Shown here one piece after another: positions 20,100 through 30,402 of a stretch of 64,000 nucleotides of DNA. The translations under genes were made by a program, and so were the position numbers. The number at the start of each line of letters is the position of its first letter. Positions within the stretch are counted from its first letter, which is position 1. The notes beneath the pieces were generated by a model. It saw nothing but the letters and a program-made list of their open reading frames with translations, was not told the origin of the DNA and searched no databases. The DNA is from Symbiotaphrina buchneri (Eukaryota; Ascomycota; Symbiotaphrinales; Symbiotaphrinaceae): assembly GCA_001599915.1 (NCBI GenBank), contig BCIG01000008.1, positions 62,001 through 126,000 on the forward strand. Direction: 5' to 3'.

Positions 20100-22895
20100 T
20101 GTTGTGGGTGATGGTTACTGTCAAGCGAATCAAGGTCGATGGCGATATCCGACCGATGTCCAGGGGAAAGTCTATCGATGATGCTTCTTATCGAGCTCAT
20201 GAACCCACTGTCCGTGGGCTTCTAGTTGTTGATAATGGTACTGGAGTCGGACCGCCTCCTGTGACTTCAGCGTACGTCGAGTGCATGCGGGCTGAGTGAC
20301 AACACCAGGTAACACACGGTATGTCGTTGGACCTTCATTGACTGGAAAGAGAACAAAAACCTTATGTGCACGAATAGGAAATCAATCAGAGGGATGAAAC
20401 GAAGAAAGACCAGAGAGGTGCGTTGATAGAGCCAAAGCGGATGCTCCACGTCACAGAAAGGGCCGTAACCGATGCTTTTGTTGATCAATTTGGGTTCGTT
20501 TGCTCGGGTAGGTACTGAGGAGTCTATGTATGCGGGAAGTGCAGCCAGCATGAGACCGTCGCGGAATGAGAAACCACACCAATTGCGAACGCAGCAGCTC
20601 GCCTTCTCGAGCCAGCATCGGCGAATTCGTTGGATTGCTCCCCGAAGGCCGGGGGCCAATCACAACGCTGCTCTGGGCTGTTCAGCTGCGCAAGAGCACG
20701 TAATGCTGGTATGCCGTTGTGTGCTAAGCAATGCTAGCACGAGACGGCGGCATGGCGGGATGCAGCTGTGGCGGGAAAGGGTGCTGCTTGGACGGTCCTC
20801 GGCCCGGGCAGGGGCGAATCATGAACGAGCGCGACACTGGACCCTTCAAGACTAAGCCGCTTATTCAGCGTTGCTCGCTCTCCTTTGCGGGCCAAGGCGC
20901 CGGGATTGGGGCCGGGAATCAGCTATGCTCCGATGCCCCTTCCTCTGGCCGAGGCTGTGTGTGGGTGGGTGTGTGGGCATCTGGTAGAGATTGCAGCGCG
21001 GGCTCCGGACTTGTCTAATTGGGGGCATGCGGAGCTGGGCAGGCATGTCTTACGAGATACGAGACGGAATTGGCAGGCCTAAGGACCCGTCGATCTTTGT
21101 ATCGGAAGGGGGTTACGGGGAGGCCAAGGCGGAGCGCGGTGTGGGTTTCCGGCCGTCGGGCGATGTGGGCCCCCTGGAAAAAGGAGCTCAGACCTCTCGG
21201 CCGAGAGATGGCAGGAGCACATGCTTTTTTCCATTCACGCATTATCTGTCCCAGGGAAATTACGGAAGACCTGGAAAGGAAGGAGCCAGAGTAGTAGATT
21301 GTTATGTGGAGCAAAAGGATATTTGCTGAGATTGAACGTGTCCTGTGTTGTGTTTGCTGTTTGATGTGCCGTGGTCGTGGTGCGATTGTTTAGACGTTCC
21401 GCCAATCTTCGGTTGGCGATGATGATAAACATCGACAAGTAGAGCTGCGGAATTCCTCCGTATCCCCGATGCCCAGAATGATCTTCCAGCCATTCCTACC
21501 GTAGCTGTAGAGGTTTGAACAAGGATGGTCAGATGAAATAAAAATGGCAAAAGGAATCAAGGAAGACGAAGGCAAGTCGTGCGAGAAGTCTTGCATCACT
21601 GCGCCTTTCATCCGAGGTCCTCTTGGGTCTTTGCACGAGTAATATACAGCATACTCCCCTGCCCAAGAGCACGCTGCACCCGGCCCTCCTCCGCACGGAG
21701 TTACGGCTCTGTGCAGAAGCCACCGGGGCCATCGCCAACCTTCTCGAAAACCCTATCCACAGTCCAGCGACTCCAGCCAGCCTAGCTCGCTGCATGAGAC
21801 AAAAAAAACACCCCTAGCTCACGCCTCGACGACGCCTCGTGCCAACGCTGCCTTTACTAACTCTTGCTCTGCATGGCCTGGAAGGCGCCACGGGAGTGTG
21901 ATCCTGAGATCATGCTTTTTTGCTCTATGTATTTGCTTTTCTAGTGGCCGGCAGGGGAGCTAGCAGTAATCTAAGGTAGCAGGAACTGTGGGTAGGACCC
22001 TGCCAGCCCGCTTGCCGGGATCCGGCTGCGGCCGAGAGGAGATGAGTGGAGCACCCTGGTCTGATGTCTGATGTTTTGAGCTGGTTGGTTGGTTGGTGTA
22101 GGGTAGGGTATGGTATGATGTGTGGTCTGCGGGACATGGTTCCTAAAGCACCACTACGTATGGAGTGCAGTGCTGCAGCTGCTGCTTGCTTTCTTATGCA
22201 TGCAACAGGGGCGCCGGGGAAGGTTAGATAAGAAACCTGCGATTGTGCTTTATGCTTCTGGACTTTCCCTCCTAGATCAGTGTGTATCTGGACGTCGTTG
22301 CACTGCTGGATACCACATTCTACACGCAAGTGGACAGACTCTTTCTGGTTTTCTGATACCCGGCCGGAAGAAAGGAAGCAACGACCTGTTACCAGGCCTG
22401 AACATACCGCACATACGAGGCCCTATCAACCCCTGTCACGAGCTCTCCTCCCCCGAACCATTCGCTCTGTCGTCGTCATCGTCATCATCATACCTCTCAG
22501 CGGCTTTCTATCTCGGTCGATAGAAAATCCATCCGGCTCTTCATCAGAATCATATCTACTGGAGTCCCCCGCCTTAGCAAAGACCCCTCCACCGAACCAT
22601 CCGCTCAGTCGTCGTCATTGTCTCCATCATACCTTTCGTCGTGCTCCTTCTCGGTCGATAGAGATTCCATCAGGCTCTTCATCCAAAACATATCTACGAG
22701 ACTCTCCCGGCTTCAAGGCAGGTTCATCCTCAATCCGCGCCACGCGTCTGTCCAAACATCATCTCATCAACCGGCCAGCTCAGCCAGTCTAGCTGAACCA
22801 GTCCAGCTCAACCGAGTCGGGGTCAACGCACCATACCACCATACCAGGACACCCGCACACAAACACACACAAATCAACCTTCCCACCAAGCAGCC
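20100..22895. other. Long gene-poor region, 2.8 kb
   Basis: Lies between two divergent genes. Several open frames are present on both strands, but none shows a domain, consistent codon bias or splice-supported extension. The right third is pyrimidine-rich and holds a direct repeat (22453-22715). It is probably long promoter and 5' UTR sequence of the small gene at 22896. Confidence 0.4.
22453..22715 (+). repeat. Imperfect tandem repeat, period 139 bp
   Basis: A block starting CCGAACCA at 22453 recurs at 22592. Both copies contain a CGTCGTCAT tract, then TCTCGGTCGATAGA, then CCATC and GGCTCTTCATC in the same order. The copies differ by scattered changes. It lies in the probable leader of the gene at 22896. 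Confidence 0.7.
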
Positions 22896-23237
22896 ATGCC
22901 GAAAACGCAACTCCCCCTCCTCCGCCGCGCGCACGAAGCTATCCCGCGGTATTATTACACCACACTCTCCGTCCCCGATGCTACCGTCCACGCCTCTAGC
23001 CGCTCCCCTTCCCCTGTCCACGCTGCCGGCAAAAGGGAGGAACAGGGGGAGCAGCAGCAGCAGCAACCGCGTAACAACACACCCCGACGGACACCGGTAT
23101 GCGAAACGAAGGGCCGCCTGGTGCTGCTGAAGGATCTCCGCGACGATGCAGAGGTCGATCAGCTGGCGCCGTTGTGGAGGCTGCCGCCGGCGGTGGATTG
23201 TGTGGATGAAGGGGGTGAGCGAGAGCGGGAGGGATGA
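22896..23237 (+). CDS. Small protein with WRLPPAV motif (A)
   Basis: Predicted 113-residue hydrophilic protein, not recognised. ATG at 22896 in CAGCCATG context, no intron needed. The N-terminal part holds RYYYTTLSVPDATVHASS, then a Ser/Pro and Gln-rich linker. The C-terminal part is KGRLVLLKDLRDDAEVDQLA followed by PLWRLPPAV. This last part resembles the end of the small protein at 29896-30402, the main reason to believe it is a gene. No signal peptide or membrane helix. Function unknown; a long gene-free region sits upstream. Confidence 0.6.
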   Translation: MPKTQLPLLRRAHEAIPRYYYTTLSVPDATVHASSRSPSPVHAAGKREEQGEQQQQQPRNNTPRRTPVCETKGRLVLLKDLRDDAEVDQLAPLWRLPPAVDCVDEGGEREREG

Positions 23238-24375
23238 GGGTGGGAGTGTGATGCTAAGTGGAAAGGAGGGGCGGAAGATTATGGAAGAAGAAAGAGGTTG
23301 GGCTTTATGCATGGATGATGAATAGAATTACGAAAAGGTTTGAGTCATGGCCATATGGGCAGTGGTCAAATGCTCAGTGAGACTTCGGTTGGATTCGTGT
23401 CAACGTTTAAGAGGGACATGAACGAGAGACGTCAAAAGCTCAGGACGCAGGATGGCGTTCTTCACCGACAACCAGAAGAAAGCTTGCACGATCTGATGAA
23501 CGGTCTTTGACCTGCGGCATTTAGGATTTGATATGATCAGGCGTTGTTGGCTCTGGGCTGGCGTGCCCCCTCTTTTTTGTTCTGCTAGTCAGAGCTGGCG
23601 AGCTCCTGCTCCTGCTGCCGGGAAGCAGATGATGACGGAAGGATATATGGAGAAGAGTCCTTGATGACCTTCAATACAATGCCGGTGAATAGACCCGGGA
23701 GGCTTCTACTTTATGACATAGAGAATCGGTTCATTAGTCTGGTTCGATGACAGTTCCCAAGTGCCCTGTGCAGTTGGAGTCGCGCAAGATCGATATCCTA
23801 TCCGTACCAGGGCCCCACGCCGTCCACTGTCAGCGAAGTCGTTCTCCCCTGCGGTTGTCGCTCCCGATATGCCTATGACCCAAGCTCAGTTTCTTGCAAT
23901 TTATTGGACTACAGGTCGGGAATCGGATTTGGAAGGAGCGCCAGAGGCGGAAGTCATCTGAGTCAGTAGATAGGAGAGGAGTCCAGGCACATCACATTGC
24001 GCCATAGGAGATGCTTGATCTCTGTCACTTTTGCAATTCCGGTCGTATATGGCGGAATAGGGTAGGTACATAAGGTAGGTATCATCATCAGATCATAAAA
24101 GCAAACCATGCCAGCACTTCAGCGGTCAATGCCGTTCCGCCCATCAGTAATCCACTTCAGCGGGTCACATAACCATGCATGCAGCCCTATATCGCGATCA
24201 GACGCATTTAGGGGGTGCTATCCAGCCAAAAAAAAAACCCAACTCGCTCACTCACTACTGAGCTAGCAGTTCAGCAGCTCAAAACGTCATCCCAGAGAGC
24301 AGAAAAGAGAAGCTCCCGGTCTGCAAAATTCCCGAGAAGGTGCCATAGCTGATGCCCGAACGGAAAAGAAAATGC
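23238..24375. other. Intergenic, 1.1 kb
   Basis: Between two gene ends. No convincing coding sequence; poly-A run near 24230 and a repeated GGTAGGTA-like motif near 24060. Nothing further recognised. Confidence 0.4.
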
Positions 24376-24925
24376 TCAAAGCCCAATTTCATTCACAGCG
24401 CTCTTCCGCTCCAGCATACGTAGCCGCTCGAGGATATTATCGCGCACCATCATCTCTTCGCGGTCTGCTTTGATCTAGCCGCCGTGGTCAGCCTCTCATC
24501 AACCACCTCAAGCAAGAAAAAAAGGGCCCCAGAATTCGAATAAAGGGGGACTAGAAGTACAAAAGGCACTTACATCAGCTTCACTCTCGCTCGCGAGCTG
24601 TTCCTGCCAGTAATGTTTCGGCTGCGTCTGCTGCTTTGGCAGCCCTTGCTGTGGTTTTGCACCGGCCGCGGTCGCGCTCGAAGCTAGAGCAGGAGTTTCG
24701 GTTGTGGGATTGGAAGGGCTAGGGATGACTGTTAGCTTTTGTCTCTGCTTTTGCTAGGAAAGATGAGGAGATGGGAAGCTGGAGAGGCGGGGAGCGGGGA
24801 CGGAAAACGTACTTCTGCAGCACGGTCTTGCCGGACCAGATCTGGAGGGCGCGCTGGGCGCCGGGGTGGATGCGTGCGGAGCGGGCGAATTGCCGGGCGG
24901 TGGATGTGGAGAGCTTGGATGCCAT
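24376..24925 (-). CDS. Small predicted mitochondrial protein
   Basis: Three exons (24925-24813, 24718-24574, 24474-24376) with clean GT-AG introns join in frame to 118 residues. The N-terminus MASKLSTSTARQFARSARIH is rich in Arg, Ser and Ala with no acidic residue, which fits a mitochondrial targeting peptide. The middle is Pro/Gln-rich (KPQQGLPKQQTQPKHYWQEQ). The C-terminus is a charged helix (DIKADREEMMVRDNILERL). The splice pattern that rescues one frame across three pieces is strong support for a real gene. Exact family not recognised; a mitochondrial assembly factor or ribosome-associated small protein is possible. Confidence 0.75.
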
Positions 24926-27060
24926 TATGTGGGTTGGGCGTTATTGAGATGTGCGAAAGAAGTGGTGCAGAGGTTAACGTTGATGTGATTGCAGGTTGTG
25001 AACTGTGTTGTAATTTTACTAGAATTCGTCCTCAATGTGATTCGATGACAAATGGTGGAGTTTCTGAATGTCTGGAGAAGAACCAGACAGGGGACACGAG
25101 ATGATGGAATTACGATCCTTATCAATAGTATGGGGAAGTTCGGGGACCTGGCCAGAACATCTGCTTCCCTTCGTCCTCGGTCGGGGTCTGGCTCGGCAGT
25201 CCACCGGTGGGAAGGTTTGCGACGACTTCATTGGCTACTCTCTTGCTACTGTTACCCCAAAGTCGAATGAGTGAGCATGCGACTCCATGCGCTTCTCCAC
25301 TCGAATGACGCTCACCCCACCTGGCTTGGCCGAGAGCTCATGCCAGACGTCGGACGACAGCAGCAGGGGCCACCGAGAAATCCCCGGCTCCGGACCAGCC
25401 CGAGGGGGTTGCCTCTCTTGGGCGTTTCCATGTGGAGTTTGTGGGCTGCTTTCCGAGAATATCCGATCCTTTAAGGGACGGCTTAGGCCCAGAGTAGAAT
25501 ATGTCCCACCTGCGCAGTTCTACTTGGCACTCCATACACTCATCACAATCCTACCAAGGTACGAAGTTACCTACCGCTCGCTATGCTTTCTCTTGCCTCT
25601 CGCCGCCAAGTATTTCCCTTTCCAACTCAACCAGCACGCGTCTCGTGATCTCGTCAAGACCTGCCTTGCCGTTCCTTCCGTCAATGGAATGCAGCAGAAA
25701 CAACAATTGAGTTGCACGACACCAGGGTTGCGCCAATCAGAGGCCGGCCGTCGTTCGCTTTACGGCCCCATTTGCAAAAGGACGAACCGATGCACACAGC
25801 AAAGCCAGATCGCCAGCCGTCGCTGCGCCTAACGCCGGACCTCCCGGTCGTACCCCAGCAAAATGGCCCGTCGCCCCGACCTTGCCCCATCCAGGCTGGT
25901 TAAAATGGGGCTATTCGTAGGAACTCGATGGAAGAAGGTGTACGAATACTTACGATAAGGAGACCAATCATGGCGGGGAAAGGGGCCATATTTCGCGCAA
26001 AGCTGCAACGCAACGGCGGGAATTGAACCCTACCGAGCCGTGTGTGCCCTGTGAAAAGCAACTCGCTGGTTGTCCGTTCTGTCGTTTGCGGACACGGCTT
26101 GGCGTGTGGAGGGGGCGTGTGGTTCCTGATTGGGTCACAGCTCCCGGCTACCACACCTGTCTTCTCTGCAAGGGCGGGTTTCAAACTTTCCATTGGGGCT
26201 GCGCGACGAGGGCGAAACGGAAAGAATCCATGCATGTCATGATGGGAAAGGACAAGCCGGGCCTTCCGCAGGGCAGCATTGCAGCAGTCGCAGGCCGGCT
26301 ATCCGTCTGTGACTCTGTGTCGTTCTGATCTGCGTGCCGTGGGAGGTTCGAGAAAAAGGGTGAGGCTGCGACGAAAATATCCCTAGGCCCCAACGAAAGG
26401 GCGACCACCCAACCAGAAAGGGACAAGCAGCCCAGTCCGTTGGTGCCCGGCGCCCAAGTCTAACGCTGCTGACAAGGCGCCGGCGGGCGGGCACTTAGGC
26501 TAATGTTACTTGCTTGGTGCGCTCCCCCAGACACGCCAGAACGGGATAGGATAGGATGGGATGATGGAAGAGTGTGGTCAGAGTGTGTCTTGCTATGCCG
26601 TAGGAAGTGTGGTAGCACACACAACCACCACAAACCCTATATAGGTTACCTGATGAGCCGCCCGCCAGCCAGGTGCGCAAGACGTGGCACCAACAACAAC
26701 GGCCGAGGATACCCAACGTCGTACGAACTTCGCAAAAAAAGAAAGAGCCCAAGCAAAAGACCCTCGCTGTCGCAACGTTTGAGCCTCCAGACGCAGGGCT
26801 CTCCCCACACCCCCTTTTTGTGAATTGTGAGGCATCACAGTCGGATGCTGCGTCGTTGGCCGATAGATCAGACGGATGGTCCTGTCGTGGCGGGGTATTT
26901 GATGTGCTCGCAGTCCGACCTGGTCTGAAACCCTCGTCCTTTCCTCTTCGACGAACTCCTCAATCACCTCTTTGGCAACATTCTCTCTCATCTTCTCCCT
27001 GGCATCGGCCCTTTTCAATTAAAGTACTTTCACCCGAACCAATTCCAACTTAGCAGCAAT
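24926..27060. other. Long divergent intergenic region, 2.1 kb
   Basis: Between the starts of two divergent small genes. GC-moderate, with many short open frames on both strands that contradict one another. A T-loop-like string near 25998 was checked for tRNA and failed. Probably promoter and leader sequence. Confidence 0.4.
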
Positions 27061-27712
27061 GGCTTCCACAGCCACCGCGACCACAACGACAACCACACTC
27101 CCCAAACCCAACCGGAACCTCATCATCCCCATTCCTGCGCTGCCCGACTTTGACCGCGACGCCTATCTGTCCGAGTATGAACCGCTTCCCTTCCCCTCCT
27201 TGGTCTCCAAGCACTAATCCATCTGGCCACCATACAGCTCCTCCGAATCCTCCTCAGACAGCACCACCACCACCTCTTCTCTTCCCTACGATCTCCAACC
27301 CCTCGACGCCTCCACGCCAACCTCGCACGGCTCGCTCGGCGGCCACCTCTACCACATCTTCCAAAAGACCTACTCTCCCTCCTCCCTCTCTCCCACCTCT
27401 CCCACCACCTCCTCCAACACCTCTCCCACCTCCGCCTCCCCATCGTCCACCACTCTGTCAGCAGGGTCGCCACCCCCAACAGAAACAATCATGCGCGGGA
27501 CGTACTCCTCACGCGAAGCCGCCGAGCGCGCGGCCAAGACGATGCTGCGGTGGGACGACGATACAGAGGAAGACGAGTTTGCGGCATATGAAGAGTTCGC
27601 GGGTCAGGGGGATTGGAAGTATGGTGGTGATGTGTTAGTCCGTGCGGTGGATCGTGAGGGCACGGTTAAGGTGTTGAGTGTGTTGAGGGAGAAGTGGGAT
27701 GTTTGGTTTTGA
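27061..27712 (+). CDS. Small Ser/Thr-rich protein, unknown function
   Basis: Two exons (27061-27174, 27238-27712) with a 63-bp intron carrying a CTAAT branch-like site. They join in frame to about 195 residues. The N-terminus has a Thr run, then LPKPNRNLIIPIPALPDFDR. A long low-complexity Ser/Thr/Pro stretch follows. A compact C-terminal part (TYSSREAAERAAKTMLRWDD, acidic stretch, then VLVRAVDREGTVKVLSVLRE) looks conserved and folded. No signal peptide or membrane helix. Not recognised. Confidence 0.65.
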
Positions 27713-29895
27713 TTGTGAGATGGGGGGAAGAAGGGGAGGATGTGGATGTGTATTTGATGATTGATGGAATGGAATGATTTTGCATGATTGACGGATGGGA
27801 TTGCTACTCGTTTGATTTTGGGGCCTCACTCTCCTTGTATTGATTACGGCGACGGCTACGGCCATGGATTAAGGGAAATACTGACGGACGCTATCCATGG
27901 GGAAAACGGCCACGGCTTCACAACGCCACTTGATGCTGAGGATGGATGGACTGGACGTGCAATTGAGCATCGGCCTTACATACCCTTCTTTCTTTCGCTT
28001 CTTGTTTCTATAATTATCCTGTGTAGTTAACCTCGCAGTGTCTTACTACCAGTTACCTTACTACTACCCTCACACTCCTACCTCCTGCCTATGTATATGA
28101 TTTCATTCAGCGTGATTCAGGATTCGGCCTACCCTTTCTGACTGTAGAGTAAGTACGAGTAGGTAGGTAGGTCCGGCATGCGATGATGCACAATGACATA
28201 CCTACGGTAGGCACTCATGGATGATCGTCCTTCTGCAATCTCGTCACATCTCGTCACACTGCGGCCCATGCAGCAGTGCAGTGGGCGATCTCCTTCCTCG
28301 CTTCTAGCTTGTTCTTCTCCCTGCAGCACAGCAGACACTTAGGCCAAGACCTAGACCAAGACGATCGGGGGCGGGGTAGGTTGGTTACCTTTCCTTAGAC
28401 TCACCCGAGCCAGGCAGGCAGCCGGCAGCCGGGAAGCATAGTAGGCTGGTAGGTGGGCTAGAATCGTCAACGGTATCCGCGCCAAGGGGCCATGCCGGCA
28501 CAGGGAGCCGGGCGGAGGGTGTGCGGGGAAAGGATAGGCGTGGTACCTTGTGGTTTGTGTGATGCTTTCCCCGGCCTGCATGCTTGACCTATTATGAGAG
28601 CTCTGTTCGCATGGTCCTCTGTCTGACTTCCTCTCGCGTGCCTTGCTTTCCGTCCTTACTTGCACGGCCCGTATTGGTCCCAGCGCCTTGCCCCCCCAGT
28701 CCTGCTTGAAAAAGCGGGGAAAGGAAGTTGTAGGAACCAACCAACAACCCACCGTACCACATGACCTACCTACAGCACTCAGTAAATGGACACAGTAGGT
28801 AACTTGACCACTACACAATGCTCTACAAAGCGCCACCTAGTAGTTGGTTGGTTGATAGACGTTGTGGCGTACACACTAGTAGATAGGTAGATGGCGATCT
28901 TTGTTGGGCTAAAGAAGGTAAGCAAAGGGATGAGTCTTGGAAGTTGCGGGGTAGGATAAGGTAGGATAGTGTAGGATTCTAGAGGGTTAGTTTTGGCGGA
29001 AAATTATTAAGCTGGGCTAAGGTAAGTAAGGCAAGATCAGACAGATCAGGTAGCTTTATATACACACTTAGCCAGCTTTAGGTAGGTGTGCAGCACTGGA
29101 ATGTAAAAAGCGGGAAGAGCATCCGTGGCCTGGAGTGGTTTGGCCTGCTTCGGCCTGCTCCTGGTGGCGGCGGTTGGGGTTGCTCTGCTACTCTTTCCTT
29201 GGCTCACAGAACTACAAACAAGGTATGTAGTTCCTAATTGTGGACATGGAGTCAAGCAAGCGAGCCTTTGCTAATGCGGGACCTTCACATGTGCTGCTCA
29301 AAGGTTCCAGGGAAGAGAGTGACAGCAGCTCTCTCTGCGGACGACTCGGGCTTCGTGTCGCTCATTCATTGTGTAGTACAAATGTTCAGGTAGAGAGTGG
29401 GGGACTATAACTAGTATAATGGACTTCAGGGTCGCAATACATAAAGTAGGGTTGTATAATCCATTGATCATTGTGGAAACTGATGTTGAAACAGCATGAA
29501 TGGCCATGCCCTTCATGTCCTTGTTCGTTCTTTTAACCGAAGTTGGTATCCCCCAATATAACGAAAGAAAATCATATTTGACGCCCGTTGAGGAGAGCCA
29601 TTGAACATCCCATCCTCCGAACACCTGCCTTTTCAAACTCACCAGGCAAAAGCTGGCTAGCTGGGTATCTGATGAAGACTCCAGCGCTGTCCTATGGTCA
29701 AACAGGCAATGTGCAGTCCGTAATGAAACACACCATCATCATAATCCTTCCCAAGCACCGCCAACGCCGTTCCCGAAGCCCAATACTCGCCAGGCACCCT
29801 TGAAACTGCCAGAATTTCTCCAATCTTTCAAACAGCCAATTCAGCAACGTCCCTTACCAATTGCTTCTCTAAACAGGCACCATCGAAGTCAACAT
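27713..29895. other. Gene-poor region with TAGGTA-type motifs, 2.2 kb
   Basis: Between two gene ends. No supported gene. Between about 28140 and 29090 the strings TAGGTA/TACCTA and GGATAGG recur many times on both strands. Their meaning is unknown. Confidence 0.4.
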
Positions 29896-30402
29896 TCAAC
29901 ATCCCGCCTCTTCCCTCCTCCTCAGCCCAACCCACATCTCGCCCTCCCTGACCCAGCGCCACTTGCGCTCCGGGCGCTCCACCGCCGGCGGCAACCGCCA
30001 GCTCTCCTTCAGCGCTAGCATGTCGAGCTCCGCCTCGTCGGCTTCCAGGTGCGCCAGTACGCCCAGCTTGCCCTCGTGCGTCAGCGACAACCGCGGCGTA
30101 CTGGGTAAGGATTGTGTTGTGAGCGAACCGCGCCGGGTGTTGGTGTTGGAGCTGCCGTTGGAGGTGGTGGTGGAGGAGGAGGTAGAGGCGGTAGAGGTGG
30201 CTGAGGTGTAGAGCGAGTATGGGTGCGGGTGTGACTGTGAGTGCGAGAGGTGGCTGCTGGGACTGGAGGAGCGTAGAGAGGATTTGAAAGAGGCCCGGAG
30301 AAGGGAGAGTTCGCTTGGTGGCATTTGTGGTTCGAGAGGAGATGTTGGTAGGTGTTGATCTGCAGGGATGTCCGTTTTGTTCAGGGGAGACGCCTTGGCC
30401 AT
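29896..30402 (-). CDS. Small protein with WRLPPAV motif (B)
   Basis: Single-exon protein of 168 residues with a Ser/Thr/Pro-rich N-terminal two-thirds (including PPSELSLLRASFKSSLRSS). The compact C-terminal end reads EGKLGVLAHLEADEAELDML, then ALKESWRLPPAVE, then a Trp/Arg-rich tail (RKWRWVREGEMWVGLRRRE). The first two parts of this end match the C-terminus of the protein at 22896-23237. No targeting signal. Upstream is another long gene-free stretch. Function unknown. Confidence 0.65.
   Translation of the reverse strand: MAKASPLNKTDIPADQHLPTSPLEPQMPPSELSLLRASFKSSLRSSSPSSHLSHSQSHPHPYSLYTSATSTASTSSSTTTSNGSSNTNTRRGSLTTQSLPSTPRLSLTHEGKLGVLAHLEADEAELDMLALKESWRLPPAVERPERKWRWVREGEMWVGLRRREEAGC

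Noticed and set aside
20267-22792. Several open frames of 100-170 residues between the bHLH gene and the small gene at 22896
   Set aside because: They overlap one another on both strands, have low-complexity or biased composition, and show no domain or splice support.
25970-26085. Possible tRNA on the minus strand (T-loop-like GGTTCAATTCC)
   Set aside because: The T stem does not pair, and no matching acceptor or anticodon arm is present.
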